From contig NZ_JAOQJU010000042.1 in assembly GCF_025567385.1 (NCBI RefSeq), positions 1-22,823 of the forward strand: a stretch of DNA of 22,823 nt, given 5' to 3'. Both the position numbers and the translations under genes were made by a program. The notes under the pieces are model-generated. The model was not told the origin of the DNA and did no database searches. It saw only the letters and a program-made list of their open reading frames with translations. Positions 8,030 through 16,058 of the stretch are shown here, one piece after another (position 1 is the first letter of the stretch; each line of letters begins with the position of its first letter). The DNA comes from Claveliimonas acetigenes (GTDB lineage Bacteria > Bacillota > Clostridia > Lachnospirales > Lachnospiraceae).

Positions 8030-9727
8030 TTATTTATGGGAGCCGGAACCTCTTTCGATGGTTCCAAGCTCCGGTATTGGTTTTAAATTGAAATGAATTT
8101 CCATTGTGACCATTTCAGGAGTGCGGCGGTAATTCTCTGTTCCGTCTTTCTCCTGCGGTTCTGAGATAACGATTTTACTGATTAGTCGGTTCAGAAGATT
8201 GGCATCCAGTTCTTTAATGTCCGCATACTCGCTGATATCCTCAATCCACTGCTGGGACTGTGCATCCAGTTTTTCTTCTGTATTCAGCACACTCTGGTTC
8301 TGGGAAAGTTCCTTTTTGATGTCTGTCTGCTCTTTCTGTGTCTTCTCCAACATCTTATCAAAAACAGATTCTGTAATCTTGTCATTAATTAGATCATCAT
8401 ACAGTTTTGCAATCAACCGGTCTAATGTCTCCAGGCGGTCTTTCTGTTTTGATACCAGCTTCTCCAGACTGTCTCTGTGTCCCTGTGTATCTTCTTCGCA
8501 TAACTCCTTCACCCGGTTTTCCAGTTCTGTTCCATCTCCGGTGACTGCTTTTGCACATTCCTGGATTCTGATAAGGACTGCATCATACAGATCATCAGCG
8601 TCCACCCGGTGTTGAGTGCAGTGTGCTTTTCCCTTATGGATATAGGTGGAACAGGTATAAACTTCATGCTGATCTTTGGTATGCGTCTTCTTTAATGTCA
8701 ATGCACCGCCACACTCTGCACAGCGGAGCAATCCGGCAAACATGCTGTATTCTCCCTGTTCTGTCTGACGTTTCCTGCCTGTCATCTTCGCCTGTACCAG
8801 ATCAAATACATCCTGCGGAATGATTGCTTCATGGGTATTTCTGACTGTAATCCAATCCTCCGGTGCTTTATCTCCCTGATTGCCAATCTTAAAACGGTAG
8901 TACCGTTTCTGGGAAGCCATGTCACCACAGTACACTGGATTCATCAGCAGGGACTTGAGATAAGATTCATCCCAGACAAATTTCCCATTCTCCGGATCTT
9001 TCTTTTCCCATTTGGTGTAGTAAGTGCGAAGTCCCCGTTTCCTGTGCCACCAGGTAGGGCATGGAATCTGCTGGCGTTCCAGTTCTCTGGATATGAAGTT
9101 GATCCCATGACCATCCACCGCCCATTGAAAAATTTTCCGGACAATCGGTGCTGTCTCCTCATCAATCAGAAGATGTCCCTTTTCCTCCGGGTCTTTCTGA
9201 TATCCCAATGGTGGAACAACGCCTGTAAACTTCCCCTTGGTTGCCTGCAGGTGGTAGGAAGCATGAACTTTCTTGGAAATATCCCTGGAATACATCTCAT
9301 TCAGCACGTTCTTAAACGGAGCAATCTCATTGTCCCCGTCAAAGGTATCCACATTGTCGTATAATGCGATATACCTTACTCCATGCTTGGGGAAAAACTC
9401 CTCCATCAGAAATCCTGTCTGTACATGATTTCGTCCCAGTCGGCTCTGGTCTTTGGTAATCACAAGATTCACCAGTCCTTTTTCACAGGCTTTGAGAAGT
9501 CTCTGCAAGTCCGGTCGGTCTGTATTCAATCCTGTATAACCATCGTCTTGAAACACATCCACCACCTGCCAGCCCTGTGACTGACAGTAATTCACCAGAA
9601 TGTCCCTTTGGTTGGAGATGCTGGCACTCTCTCCGGTCAGTTCGTCATCTTTGGAAAGTCGGCAGTATACGCCAACTCTCCATGTTGCATTTCTGTCTAT
9701 ATTGTTACTCATATATCTGTTGTTCAT
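8030..9727 (-). CDS. Large serine recombinase (TnpX/TndX-like)
   Basis: 565 aa. The N-terminal resolvase domain has the catalytic Ser25 in VGVYCRLSKDDELTGES and the QSRLGRN motif around residues 94-100. Next are the recombinase domain (~180-300, with VPPLGYQKD and NPVYCGD) and a zinc ribbon (CAECGGALTLKKTH... CSTYIHKGKAHC). The tail from ~400 is a long coiled coil plus C-terminal DNA-binding segment. Such enzymes excise and integrate elements through short att sites without host ligase. The start at 9727 has GGAGG seven bases upstream. It lies just inside the element end that disrupts maff2, so it is very probably the integrase of that element. It follows a 60-aa ORF by 26 bases. Confidence 0.92.
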   Translation of the reverse strand: MNNRYMSNNIDRNATWRVGVYCRLSKDDELTGESASISNQRDILVNYCQSQGWQVVDVFQDDGYTGLNTDRPDLQRLLKACEKGLVNLVITKDQSRLGRNHVQTGFLMEEFFPKHGVRYIALYDNVDTFDGDNEIAPFKNVLNEMYSRDISKKVHASYHLQATKGKFTGVVPPLGYQKDPEEKGHLLIDEETAPIVRKIFQWAVDGHGINFISRELERQQIPCPTWWHRKRGLRTYYTKWEKKDPENGKFVWDESYLKSLLMNPVYCGDMASQKRYYRFKIGNQGDKAPEDWITVRNTHEAIIPQDVFDLVQAKMTGRKRQTEQGEYSMFAGLLRCAECGGALTLKKTHTKDQHEVYTCSTYIHKGKAHCTQHRVDADDLYDAVLIRIQECAKAVTGDGTELENRVKELCEEDTQGHRDSLEKLVSKQKDRLETLDRLIAKLYDDLINDKITESVFDKMLEKTQKEQTDIKKELSQNQSVLNTEEKLDAQSQQWIEDISEYADIKELDANLLNRLISKIVISEPQEKDGTENYRRTPEMVTMEIHFNLKPIPELGTIERGSGSHK

Positions 9728-9753
9728 CTGATACCTCCGTTACGTTGCACATC

Positions 9754-9936
9754 CTACGCAGATTTCAGATTACTGAACTCATAATCATTATACTGCTTAT
9801 CTTTCATTATTGCAAGTTTATCTTTTGTTTTCGTGTCACGTATTTTCTGTGCAATCACCTCGGCAAATACTTCTTTTGCGTCCTGATCACCGTCAAAATA
9901 TACTTTGATATTGATGATTTTCTTCTTCGCTGCCAT
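9754..9936 (-). CDS. Small hypothetical protein upstream of the recombinase
   Basis: 60 aa, begins MAAKKKIINIKVYFDGDQDA and ends SNLKSA. Mixed charge, helical second half, no membrane segment. GGAGGG lies seven bases before the ATG. I do not recognise the family. Its place directly upstream of, and co-directional with, the recombinase gene suggests a regulator or directionality factor, but nothing in the sequence proves it. Its ribosome binding site begins only a few bases after the terminator-like hairpin at 9958-9994, so readthrough of that hairpin may be needed for its expression. Confidence 0.65.
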   Translation of the reverse strand: MAAKKKIINIKVYFDGDQDAKEVFAEVIAQKIRDTKTKDKLAIMKDKQYNDYEFSNLKSA

Positions 9937-9957
9937 TGTAAACCCTCCATTTTTTGC

Positions 9958-9994
9958 AAAAAAAGAGCAACTAATCCATTTTTACAGATTAACT
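9958..9994 (-). terminator. Intrinsic terminator / possible attenuator in front of the recombinase operon
   Basis: Minus strand: AGTTAATC (9994-9987) pairs fully, allowing two G-U pairs, with GATTAGTT (9976-9969). GCTC and seven T (9964-9958) follow. The 60-aa ORF's GGAGGG ribosome binding site comes ten bases later, leaving no room for a promoter in between. Confidence 0.7.
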
Positions 9995-10142
9995 GCCCAG
10001 ACTGTTGGTTTCATTTTTTTATTTTCGTATGGATACCTACTGTTTTCGTTCGATTGCCTTGCACTGGCAAACGGCAGGCGGCAGATAGGGTATCTATAAA
10101 GACTGCCGTTTACTCCAAAATCCTGCCGTCACCCATTCTCTT
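9982..10142 (-). promoter_or_regulatory. Structured leader with a possible 10-codon leader peptide
   Basis: Between the ATPase stop (10143) and the terminator the minus strand holds two hairpins (ACGGCAG...CTGCCGT and TTGCC-TTGCACT-GGCAA read on plus). It also holds an ORF ATG-TAA at 10014-9982 encoding MKPTVWAVNL, whose last codons form the 5' arm of the terminator. GATACC and GGTATC words in the leader can also pair. This is the layout of a transcription attenuator. The leader ORF has no obvious ribosome binding site, so translation of it is doubtful. Confidence 0.4.
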
Positions 10143-12017
10143 TTATTTTTTTAATCGAATAGTATTTTCCTGCTTTTCATTCATCTGATAATCCAGTTCT
10201 TCTTTCATCCGGCTTCTTACTTCACGCATGGTTCTCTGGGAAATCCCCTGTGCCTTTGCTTTTTCATCCACTTCCCGGATGGTGATCGTGTTTCCGTCTG
10301 TCAAAAGCTCCTGAATCAGCTTTGCCCCTCTTTGTAGTTTTGTCTCTGTCGGCTTTCCTTCTTTCCCATCTAACAATTCATCGGCAGAAATCTCATAAGC
10401 TCCCACCCATCGGAAGCCTTCTTCATCTCCAAGTTTAAATGCCATCGTCTCACCCGGAGGTGCAAGGGAACTTTTCTCATGGAGCAGAACCCTTGTGGTC
10501 GGGTCTTTTTTTACTTTTCCGATAAAGATCAGGCTCCTCACTGCCGCCATGATGTCAATGGAGCCAAGTCCCCGGTAGGTGCTCTGTGTCCCGGAAGATT
10601 TGTTCAGATGTCCGATCAGCACAATCGCACAGCCTGTCTGCTCTGCGATCATCCCTAGTTTCCGGAATACCGGACGGACTTCATTTGCCCGATTCATATC
10701 CACATCTGCACCGATAAAAGCCTGTACCGGATCAATGATTAAAAGTCTGACCTGATTCTGACGGATAGCCTTTTCAATACGGTCATCGGATAATGTCAGT
10801 GTTTCCTCTGTATCATCAATGACCATCACCCGGCTCAGGTCGGCACCTGCTTCTACCAGTCTCGGCTTGATCGTATCTCCCATGCCATCTTCGGCGGTCT
10901 GATAGATCACATTGAAAGGTTCAATTTCTTCCATATTCGGGAAAGTCTTCCGGTTCGTGCAGGCTGCGGTCAGCATCATGGCAAAATAAGTTTTTCCCTC
11001 TCCCGGATTGCCCTGGATAATCGTCAGTTTTCCAAATGGCAAATAGGGAAACCACAGCCATTCTACGCTGGTCTGCTCAATGTCTTCATAACACAGCATT
11101 GGCACCAATTCTTCCTTCTCCGGTGCTTTCATTGTAACTGTTTCAATGATTGCTTTCTTCCTGTCTGCATTTTTATCGCAAAGGATTTCATTCCAGTCCT
11201 TTCGGGACGGTTTCAGACGGATGACACTGTATCCGTCCGGGATTTCTTCTGCCAGTTTCTCACAGGCTTCATTCCCTGCCTGGTCATTATCCAGGCACAG
11301 GAATACAGAAGTAATCTGAGGGCGTTCAGAAAGAAAAGCCCTCAGTGCCACACCGGAAATGCCACCCAGACTCAGGTAGCTCCGCTTTTTCCAGTCTTTG
11401 GGAAATAGTTGGATAAAAGAAAGCAGATCAATGGCTGCTTCAAACACAAACAACTGATTATCCGTCCCTCTGTGACAGAATCCGCAAGATTTATCAGATC
11501 CAGCCACATCTCCCCTGTATTTTATTTCACTTGTTCCCCTGCAATGGGCATATCTGGGAATACCGTCTGCATCCCTGCCAACAAACACCACATTATGGTG
11601 CTTCTTTTCTTCATAAATATCCCCACTGCTGATCCATTCCTCCACCAGATTCTTTTCAATCCCTCTGTTTTCTGTCAGATATCTGATGATTTTCTCATTA
11701 TTTTCCTCTTTCTCTGGTAACCGGAAGTCAGGGGACGGGGCGGGGCAGGTACTGTTCCTGCCTTCGCCTTCCTCCCCGATTAACTTTTTAACTGCTTCCG
11801 GAAATGTAGCGTTGTAAAATTCCATCACAAAATCCACCGGATAGCCGCCCCTGCCCTGACTGTGACGATACCACCGGTTACCGGATACCGTTACACTGTC
11901 ATGCTTTTTCCAACGATATTCCCTGCCACTTTTCACCAACTGTTCCCCCTGTGCGTTCAGAAAAGAAACAAGATTGGTCTGGTTGGCTCTTGTAATCTGT
12001 TCTTCTGTATACTGCAT
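10143..12017 (-). CDS. Toprim/RepA-like AAA ATPase replication protein
   Basis: About 624 aa from the ATG at 12017, which has AAAGGA eight bases upstream; another in-frame ATG lies at 12026 and residue numbers here count from that one. Three parts are visible. Residues ~1-90 are a DUF3991-like N-terminus (SGNRWYRHSQGRGGYPVDFV). Residues ~190-260 are a Toprim fold with Glu196 (FVFEAAID) and Asp246/Asp248 (LCLDNDQAG). A RecA/RepA-like ATPase follows with Walker A GNPGEGKT at 339-346 and Walker B LLIID at 428-432. The C-terminus looks like a winged helix (ISQRTMREVRSRMKEEL). The combination suggests a primase-helicase type protein acting on element DNA after transfer or during replication. It is downstream of the relaxase in the same direction. 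Confidence 0.8.
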   Translation of the reverse strand: MQYTEEQITRANQTNLVSFLNAQGEQLVKSGREYRWKKHDSVTVSGNRWYRHSQGRGGYPVDFVMEFYNATFPEAVKKLIGEEGEGRNSTCPAPSPDFRLPEKEENNEKIIRYLTENRGIEKNLVEEWISSGDIYEEKKHHNVVFVGRDADGIPRYAHCRGTSEIKYRGDVAGSDKSCGFCHRGTDNQLFVFEAAIDLLSFIQLFPKDWKKRSYLSLGGISGVALRAFLSERPQITSVFLCLDNDQAGNEACEKLAEEIPDGYSVIRLKPSRKDWNEILCDKNADRKKAIIETVTMKAPEKEELVPMLCYEDIEQTSVEWLWFPYLPFGKLTIIQGNPGEGKTYFAMMLTAACTNRKTFPNMEEIEPFNVIYQTAEDGMGDTIKPRLVEAGADLSRVMVIDDTEETLTLSDDRIEKAIRQNQVRLLIIDPVQAFIGADVDMNRANEVRPVFRKLGMIAEQTGCAIVLIGHLNKSSGTQSTYRGLGSIDIMAAVRSLIFIGKVKKDPTTRVLLHEKSSLAPPGETMAFKLGDEEGFRWVGAYEISADELLDGKEGKPTETKLQRGAKLIQELLTDGNTITIREVDEKAKAQGISQRTMREVRSRMKEELDYQMNEKQENTIRLKK

Positions 12018-12055
12018 TTTCCTCATCCTTTCCCATCTGTCCTGCTGACAGACTG

Positions 12056-13783
12056 TTATAAACTCATCTCATGGTTCCGTTTTTTCTTCACTGCCTGTTG
12101 TTTTGCATCACGCTCTGCACACTCTTTCTTCTTTTCATCCAGTTTTCTCAGAAGAGAAGTCTTCTTTTCTGTCTTCTGCTCCGACTGCTTCACCGGCTGT
12201 TGCTCTGCTTTTCCATTTTCTTCAAGAATATCTTCCGTCTGAACTCCATAAAATACCGGGAATTTCACCTGCTTCTCCCTTTTTTCTTCTGAACGCCCGG
12301 AAGTATCTGCTTCTGCCATTTCCCGGTCACGTCTGGCAATGTCTGCACAGCTCTGTACCTTTTTTACAAACGCAAGTTCTTCCTGATACGGCTGATTGTC
12401 TGCTTTCAGCTCTTCGATCACCGCCTGGAATTCTTCTTTCTCTCGTTTCCATCTGGCAGTAGGCACCTTTCCATTTTGATCCAGATGCTGTTTTAGTTCC
12501 CGTTCACATTTGCGGTAATAATTGATTTCTTTTTTATGCTGCTGATAATATTTCTCCCGTCTTTTCTGAAAATAGAAACGATTATACTCATCAATCAATG
12601 GCTGGTTTGTTTTAATCACCTCTGCCATCTTTTCCAGATTCTCCAGTTCCTTTAACTGTTTTCGCTTTTCGGAAATTTCTTTTTTGCTGACAGAAACAAC
12701 ACCATTAAGTTCCTCAATCCGTTCCTGCAAGTCATCCATCGTCTCTATCTGATGGGTCTGAAGATAATTGATGGATTTTGAAAACTCCTGTAAATTGGAG
12801 AGATTCTTCCCTCTCCGTTTCATCTCCGCATAGAAATTTGGTAACGGCGGTCTACCCTGTGTCTTTTTATCATAATAATCCTGCAAACTCTCCAGAAGTG
12901 TAGGGTTCTGTCTGCGATCTAGCTCTGCTTTCATTTCCTCATAAGCTGTCTTCATCCACTGAATAGACTCTTTTAGAGAAATAAACATCTGGTTGAACTG
13001 CCGGATTGCCCGGTTCAGTTCTCCGATTACCGTTTTGATTCCCTTTTTCTCCATTGCCCGGACTTCATATCCCTCATGGATGGTCGGGATCAGGTCAATC
13101 CCCTGTTCTTTGTAGGAACGGTGGTCGATTCTGGCTGCCATGTGGCACTCCTGGAATTTCCCATTTACTTTCTCTGTCCATGCCCGCCGCCATTCTTTTA
13201 AAAGTTCGGGATCATTCCAACCGGTAGTAGAAACAGCATTGAACATATCTTTTCCTTTCGCGTCCTTCACCCGGTTTCCATCCTCATCAAGAATATATTC
13301 CCGTCTCTGTTTATTGCCCCAGATTCCTTCCTCTGTAAAAGGACGGATTGGGGCAAGCACATGGAAATGGGGATTATCCGGCTCTTCTTCATTATCCGAT
13401 TTTCCCTCATGGACTGCCAGATCCACGATCATGCCACGTACCACAAACTGCTCCTGGCAGAATTCTTTCGCCAGTCTTATATTTTCCTCAAGTGTCAGTT
13501 CATTCTGCAGGGCAATGTCAAACGAATAGGCAAGCTGCGCCTTGTTGTTCCTTTCTACATGCTCCACCTCGTTCCAGAGTGTTTCCCTGTCTGTCATACG
13601 CTCCGGCACATACTCCGGTGTCAGAATTTCTGTAAATACCACGCCCGACTTGCTTGTATAGTCATGTATCTTATTGTAATAACCGTCATAAATCCTCTGC
13701 CCGGAAATATAGGCTGCGGAAGCAACCACCATCTGCCCTTTCCCTCTGGATACATGTCTTACTGAAAAATGATACAATGCCAT
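12056..13783 (-). CDS. mobA: MobA/MobL family relaxase (MobQ class)
   Basis: 575 aa. The relaxase domain occupies ~1-230. Tyr25 in ASAAYISGQR sits where MobQ relaxases such as RSF1010 MobA carry the nicking tyrosine. His125 with the NPHFHVLAPIRPF motif (His139, His141) provides metal ligands. The C-terminal half is long coiled coil (EEIKADN-type, Lys/Glu rich). The enzyme nicks oriT and pilots the single strand into the recipient. The start is ATG at 13783, overlapping the upstream stop by one base (TAATG), so the two are coupled. A matching MobQ-type oriT lies at about 18030-18165, not next to the gene. Confidence 0.9.
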   Translation of the reverse strand: MALYHFSVRHVSRGKGQMVVASAAYISGQRIYDGYYNKIHDYTSKSGVVFTEILTPEYVPERMTDRETLWNEVEHVERNNKAQLAYSFDIALQNELTLEENIRLAKEFCQEQFVVRGMIVDLAVHEGKSDNEEEPDNPHFHVLAPIRPFTEEGIWGNKQRREYILDEDGNRVKDAKGKDMFNAVSTTGWNDPELLKEWRRAWTEKVNGKFQECHMAARIDHRSYKEQGIDLIPTIHEGYEVRAMEKKGIKTVIGELNRAIRQFNQMFISLKESIQWMKTAYEEMKAELDRRQNPTLLESLQDYYDKKTQGRPPLPNFYAEMKRRGKNLSNLQEFSKSINYLQTHQIETMDDLQERIEELNGVVSVSKKEISEKRKQLKELENLEKMAEVIKTNQPLIDEYNRFYFQKRREKYYQQHKKEINYYRKCERELKQHLDQNGKVPTARWKREKEEFQAVIEELKADNQPYQEELAFVKKVQSCADIARRDREMAEADTSGRSEEKREKQVKFPVFYGVQTEDILEENGKAEQQPVKQSEQKTEKKTSLLRKLDEKKKECAERDAKQQAVKKKRNHEMSL

Positions 13784-14148
13784 TAACTGTCATCTCCCTT
13801 CTCTGTTTTTTTAACCGCTTCTGCAATCTGTTGTCGGTCTTTTTGTGACGCTGAGATATAAGTCTGCCGCACAATACTCTTGTTGTAACTGCTGTTCTGC
13901 AGCTGGTTCATTATATTCTGAACATCTTCCTGCTCCAGATCTCTGGACAACGGAAACGCTTTCTCAAACTCTGCCCCTTTGACAATCAGCCGGTGGGAGC
14001 GTTCCCTGCGTTCCACTAACTTTTTTCTCTGCTCCAGAAGGTTTTTGTTGTGGATTGCAACCTCCAGTTCCTGTCTGCTCTTTTCCATATTTGCCTTCAA
14101 TTCTTCCAGTGACATGGATTCATATTTCGGATTTTTTGCTCTGCTCAC
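13783..14148 (-). CDS. DUF3847 family mobilization accessory protein
   Basis: 121 aa from a GTG at 14148, chosen because AAGGAG lies nine bases upstream (14163-14158) and the product then starts MSRAKNPKYESMSLEELKA, usual for the family. The frame is open further up, to an ATG at 14199 with no ribosome binding site. The protein has a charged coiled coil followed by the conserved block RKKLVERRERSHRLIVKGAE. DUF3847 proteins are encoded next to MobA/MobL relaxases in Firmicutes, and a MobC-like role in relaxosome assembly is a reasonable inference. Its TAA overlaps the relaxase ATG. Confidence 0.75.
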   Translation of the reverse strand: MSRAKNPKYESMSLEELKANMEKSRQELEVAIHNKNLLEQRKKLVERRERSHRLIVKGAEFEKAFPLSRDLEQEDVQNIMNQLQNSSYNKSIVRQTYISASQKDRQQIAEAVKKTEKGDDS

Positions 14149-14219
14149 TTTGTCGTTCTCCTTCATTTTTCTGTAAACAAAAAGAACCGGCTGATTCATG
14201 AATGCCGATTCCTAGGTAT

Positions 14220-14273
14220 AAAAAAACTGAGGTCGTTGTCCTATGATTAGGAAATGCTGACCTCAGCGTTTTT
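14220..14273. terminator. Bidirectional intrinsic terminator between cargo and mob genes
   Basis: CTGAGGTC (14227-14234) pairs with GACCTCAG (14259-14266). Inside is a second stem TCCTA-TGAT-TAGGA. A run of T follows on each strand (six on plus after CG, seven on minus). It ends transcription of the cargo triplet (stop at 14341) before the mob operon. The rest of 14149-14340 shows no gene. Confidence 0.8.
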
Positions 14274-14340
14274 GAAATATTTAGTTGTCACAACGATATA
14301 ATAGCGGAAGTTTTTAACACCATCTGGATATGCATTCATC

Positions 14341-14583
14341 TCAAATCTGATATCCGGATTTCTTTAACTCTTCCCTATACAATTCAGCTATATATGCCGG
14401 ACCATTGCACCACAGCTTTGTTTTCTCATCATACAGTGCTTTTCCTGTCTTTGAACATAGAAAATCTGTCAATATCTCTTTTCTGTCCTTTCCCGTTTCT
14501 TCTGCAATCTCATCTGTCACCATAGTGATAAGAAGGTCTATTGTATAATTCATTTTTTCCTTTGGAATTGTTACTTCAGCCAT
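14341..14583 (-). CDS. Small protein of the DUF3791/DUF3990 triplet
   Basis: 80 aa, acidic N-terminal half, no membrane segment. It begins MAEVTIPKEKMNYTIDLL and contains DFLCSKTGKALYDEKTKLW. I do not recognise a named family. It overlaps the 3' end of the DUF3990 gene by 13 bases and ends at the array-facing terminator, so it is the third cistron of a coupled operon. As a small, co-translated partner of a possible toxin, an antitoxin or immunity role is conceivable but unproved. Confidence 0.7.
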   Translation of the reverse strand: MAEVTIPKEKMNYTIDLLITMVTDEIAEETGKDRKEILTDFLCSKTGKALYDEKTKLWCNGPAYIAELYREELKKSGYQI

Positions 14584-15137
14584 ATCTTCTCACCTTTCAC
14601 AAATTTCAGACACTTAATGGCGGCTTCTGTTTTGAAGCAATATTGATCTTTTAGTTTATTGGGCAATAACTGTCTGATGCAGAAATCGTCTGCCTCCTTA
14701 TCGCCTGCTGTCCCGAAAGCCCCGGCAAGGTAAGCAGTAAGGGTAGCGTTTGTTGCATCATCCGCAATCTTTCCTGCAATGATATCATACCTTGCCATTT
14801 CACGTTCAACTTCGATAAACATTTTTTTCTTTCGATGAGCTGCAATGCAATGTAACCAGTCTACATCTGCATTTTCATAAATATGCGTTTCAAGATTTCC
14901 TGAAAGGTTGAATTCAAAAGTCGAAATATATCCGAACTTCTGTCCCTCTTCAATTGTTCCGGTTGCGATTGCTTTGGCTATTGAGGTTCTCAGAAAACTT
15001 TCTGCCTGCTCCTTGGATGTAGTTAAATAAAATCCCTGCCCAAAATCTTTTCTCTTTGCACATTTGGCAAGATCTGGCTCTTTTACCTCACAATAGCTTC
15101 CATGATAGAGAACAAATCCATCTTTTAACTCAAGCAC
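14571..15137 (-). CDS. DUF3990 family protein, candidate ADP-ribosyltransferase
   Basis: 188 aa. The start is a GTG at 15137 with AAGGGGA upstream. The family hallmarks are LYHGS (His12), KDFGQGFYLTTSKEQA (Tyr37) and the C-terminal DQYCFKT (Gln165). These positions fit an H-Y-[Q/E] catalytic arrangement of ADP-ribosyltransferase-like folds, to which I recall DUF3990 being related; the assignment is from motif shape only. No signal peptide, so it acts in the cytoplasm. The reading frame overlaps DUF3791 by eight bases upstream and the 80-aa gene by 13 downstream. It could be the toxin of a small toxin-antitoxin or anti-phage module. It lies in AT-rich cargo. Confidence 0.75.
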   Translation of the reverse strand: MLELKDGFVLYHGSYCEVKEPDLAKCAKRKDFGQGFYLTTSKEQAESFLRTSIAKAIATGTIEEGQKFGYISTFEFNLSGNLETHIYENADVDWLHCIAAHRKKKMFIEVEREMARYDIIAGKIADDATNATLTAYLAGAFGTAGDKEADDFCIRQLLPNKLKDQYCFKTEAAIKCLKFVKGEKIWLK

Positions 15138-15354
15138 TAATCTCTATCCCCTTTCCTTGCAAAAATTCAGTAATATCTTCAAGCACAGCTTCATCGCCTT
15201 CACAATGAAAAATTCCATAACATTTTTCTATATATCCAAGAACATCAGCTTCTTTAAACAAGTGGATAATCTGTTCAACAGGTAAATGCCACTCTTCTGA
15301 AGCAAGCCGGATTAATCTTGTTTGCATGAAAGTAATCTCTGTTTTCTCACTCAT
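15130..15354 (-). CDS. DUF3791 family protein
   Basis: 74 aa. It fits DUF3791: an N-terminal helix (TFMQTRLIRLASEEWHLP), then VEQIIHLFKEADVLGYIEKC and the FHCEGDEAVLEDITEFL segment. DUF3791 genes are commonly found directly upstream of DUF3990 genes, as here, which suggests that they form a functional pair. GAGGAGG lies seven bases before the ATG. The TGA overlaps the DUF3990 GTG. Confidence 0.75.
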   Translation of the reverse strand: MSEKTEITFMQTRLIRLASEEWHLPVEQIIHLFKEADVLGYIEKCYGIFHCEGDEAVLEDITEFLQGKGIEISA

Positions 15355-15403
15355 AATGAATCCTCCTCATTTTTCTTGGTCAACCGGAAGTTAACAAACA
15401 AAC

Positions 15404-15610
15404 TCATTTTTTGCTCATTAAACACTTCTTAAATATCCAACTTACAGTAGCTCCAATAACCAAACCTATACTCGCTGTTGTTAAATCACCCTTTAAAGTA
15501 CCTAGTGCAAATCCTACAACAGCACCTACATACCAATTACTAAAAAGTTTGGCTAATGTTAAAGTATCTTCTTCGTCATTTTTATTTTCATTATTATGTT
15601 CTTTGTTCAT
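15404..15610 (-). CDS. Small membrane protein, unknown
   Basis: 68 aa. An acidic, Asn-rich N-terminus (MNKEHNNENKNDEED) is followed by two glycine-rich hydrophobic stretches (VGAVVGFALG and ASIGLVIGATVSWIF) and a basic end (KKCLMSKK). The glycine pattern resembles small channel- or holin-like membrane proteins, but I cannot assign a family. AAAGGGA lies upstream of the ATG. It stands as a single gene with a spacer on each side, like its neighbours in the cargo block. Confidence 0.65.
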   Translation of the reverse strand: MNKEHNNENKNDEEDTLTLAKLFSNWYVGAVVGFALGTLKGDLTTASIGLVIGATVSWIFKKCLMSKK

Positions 15611-15630
15611 TTATTCGTTAGTCCCTTTGA

Positions 15631-15666
15631 AAATTTCGAGTTGTTAAAGTCCACAAGTCGAAATTT
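15631..15666. repeat. Cassette-site-like inverted repeat after the first DUF3784 gene
   Basis: AAATTTCGAGTTGT (15631-15644) and ACAAGTCGAAATTT (15653-15666) are inverted repeats matching at 13 of 14 positions, with an 8-base loop. The repeat stops one base before the DUF3784 stop codon (15670-15668). There is no T-run, so it does not look like a terminator. Confidence 0.7.
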
Positions 15667-15667
15667 G

Positions 15668-16000
15668 TTACCTTCTACATATTGTATTTCCCAAGACAAT
15701 AATTATCACAACATCAGCTAAAATAATACCCAATGCAATATACACAAAAAATGCCGGTAAAATATTTTCAAACACTCCCATAATTAATAGAAGAATTGCT
15801 ATAACAGACATTCCAATTCCCATTGTTCTGCATAGTTTTTTTTCATTATATTTTGCCTTTTCTTCTTTTGAAGCTGTATTATATCCGGAAATTAACCAAC
15901 TTCCATGTCCAGAAATCAAAACTATGGAAAGTACAGCAAATATTATAAATCCAACATATACTACCCAGTCTGGTCCAGTTGATAAATCTGCCAGTTTCAT
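15668..16000 (-). CDS. DUF3784 family membrane protein
   Basis: 110 aa from the ATG at 16000, chosen for its GGAGG eight to nine bases upstream; an in-frame GTG at 16018 has none. Helices at roughly 13-33 and two more in the C-terminal half flank the cytoplasmic DUF3784 signature ISGYNTASKEEKAKYNEKKL. The function of the family is unknown. A paralogue is the next gene upstream (16054-16368). The gene is AT-rich and isolated between inverted-repeat spacers. Confidence 0.75.
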   Translation of the reverse strand: MKLADLSTGPDWVVYVGFIIFAVLSIVLISGHGSWLISGYNTASKEEKAKYNEKKLCRTMGIGMSVIAILLLIMGVFENILPAFFVYIALGIILADVVIIIVLGNTICRR

Positions 16001-16018
16001 TTGTATAACACCTCCCAC

Positions 16019-16058
16019 GAAATTCCAATTTTCTTAATTCTACAAACTTGAATTTAAC
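16019..16058. repeat. Cassette-site-like inverted repeat overlapping a stop codon
   Basis: AAATTCCAATTTT and AAACTTGAATTT pair around a TTAATTCTAC-containing loop with one extra unpaired C and one mismatch. The right arm covers the stop codon of the 16054-16368 gene (16056-16054). It fills nearly the whole spacer between the two DUF3784 genes. Confidence 0.5.

Noticed and set aside
7729..8067. 112-codon minus-strand ORF crossing the maff2 fragment and element end
   Set aside because: It runs in a different frame from maff2 and overlaps both the recombinase end and the fragment; it has no family match or ribosome binding site.
14200..14340. Second oriT next to the mob operon
   Set aside because: The only strong structure is a bidirectional terminator; there is no GTGCGC-type nic core.
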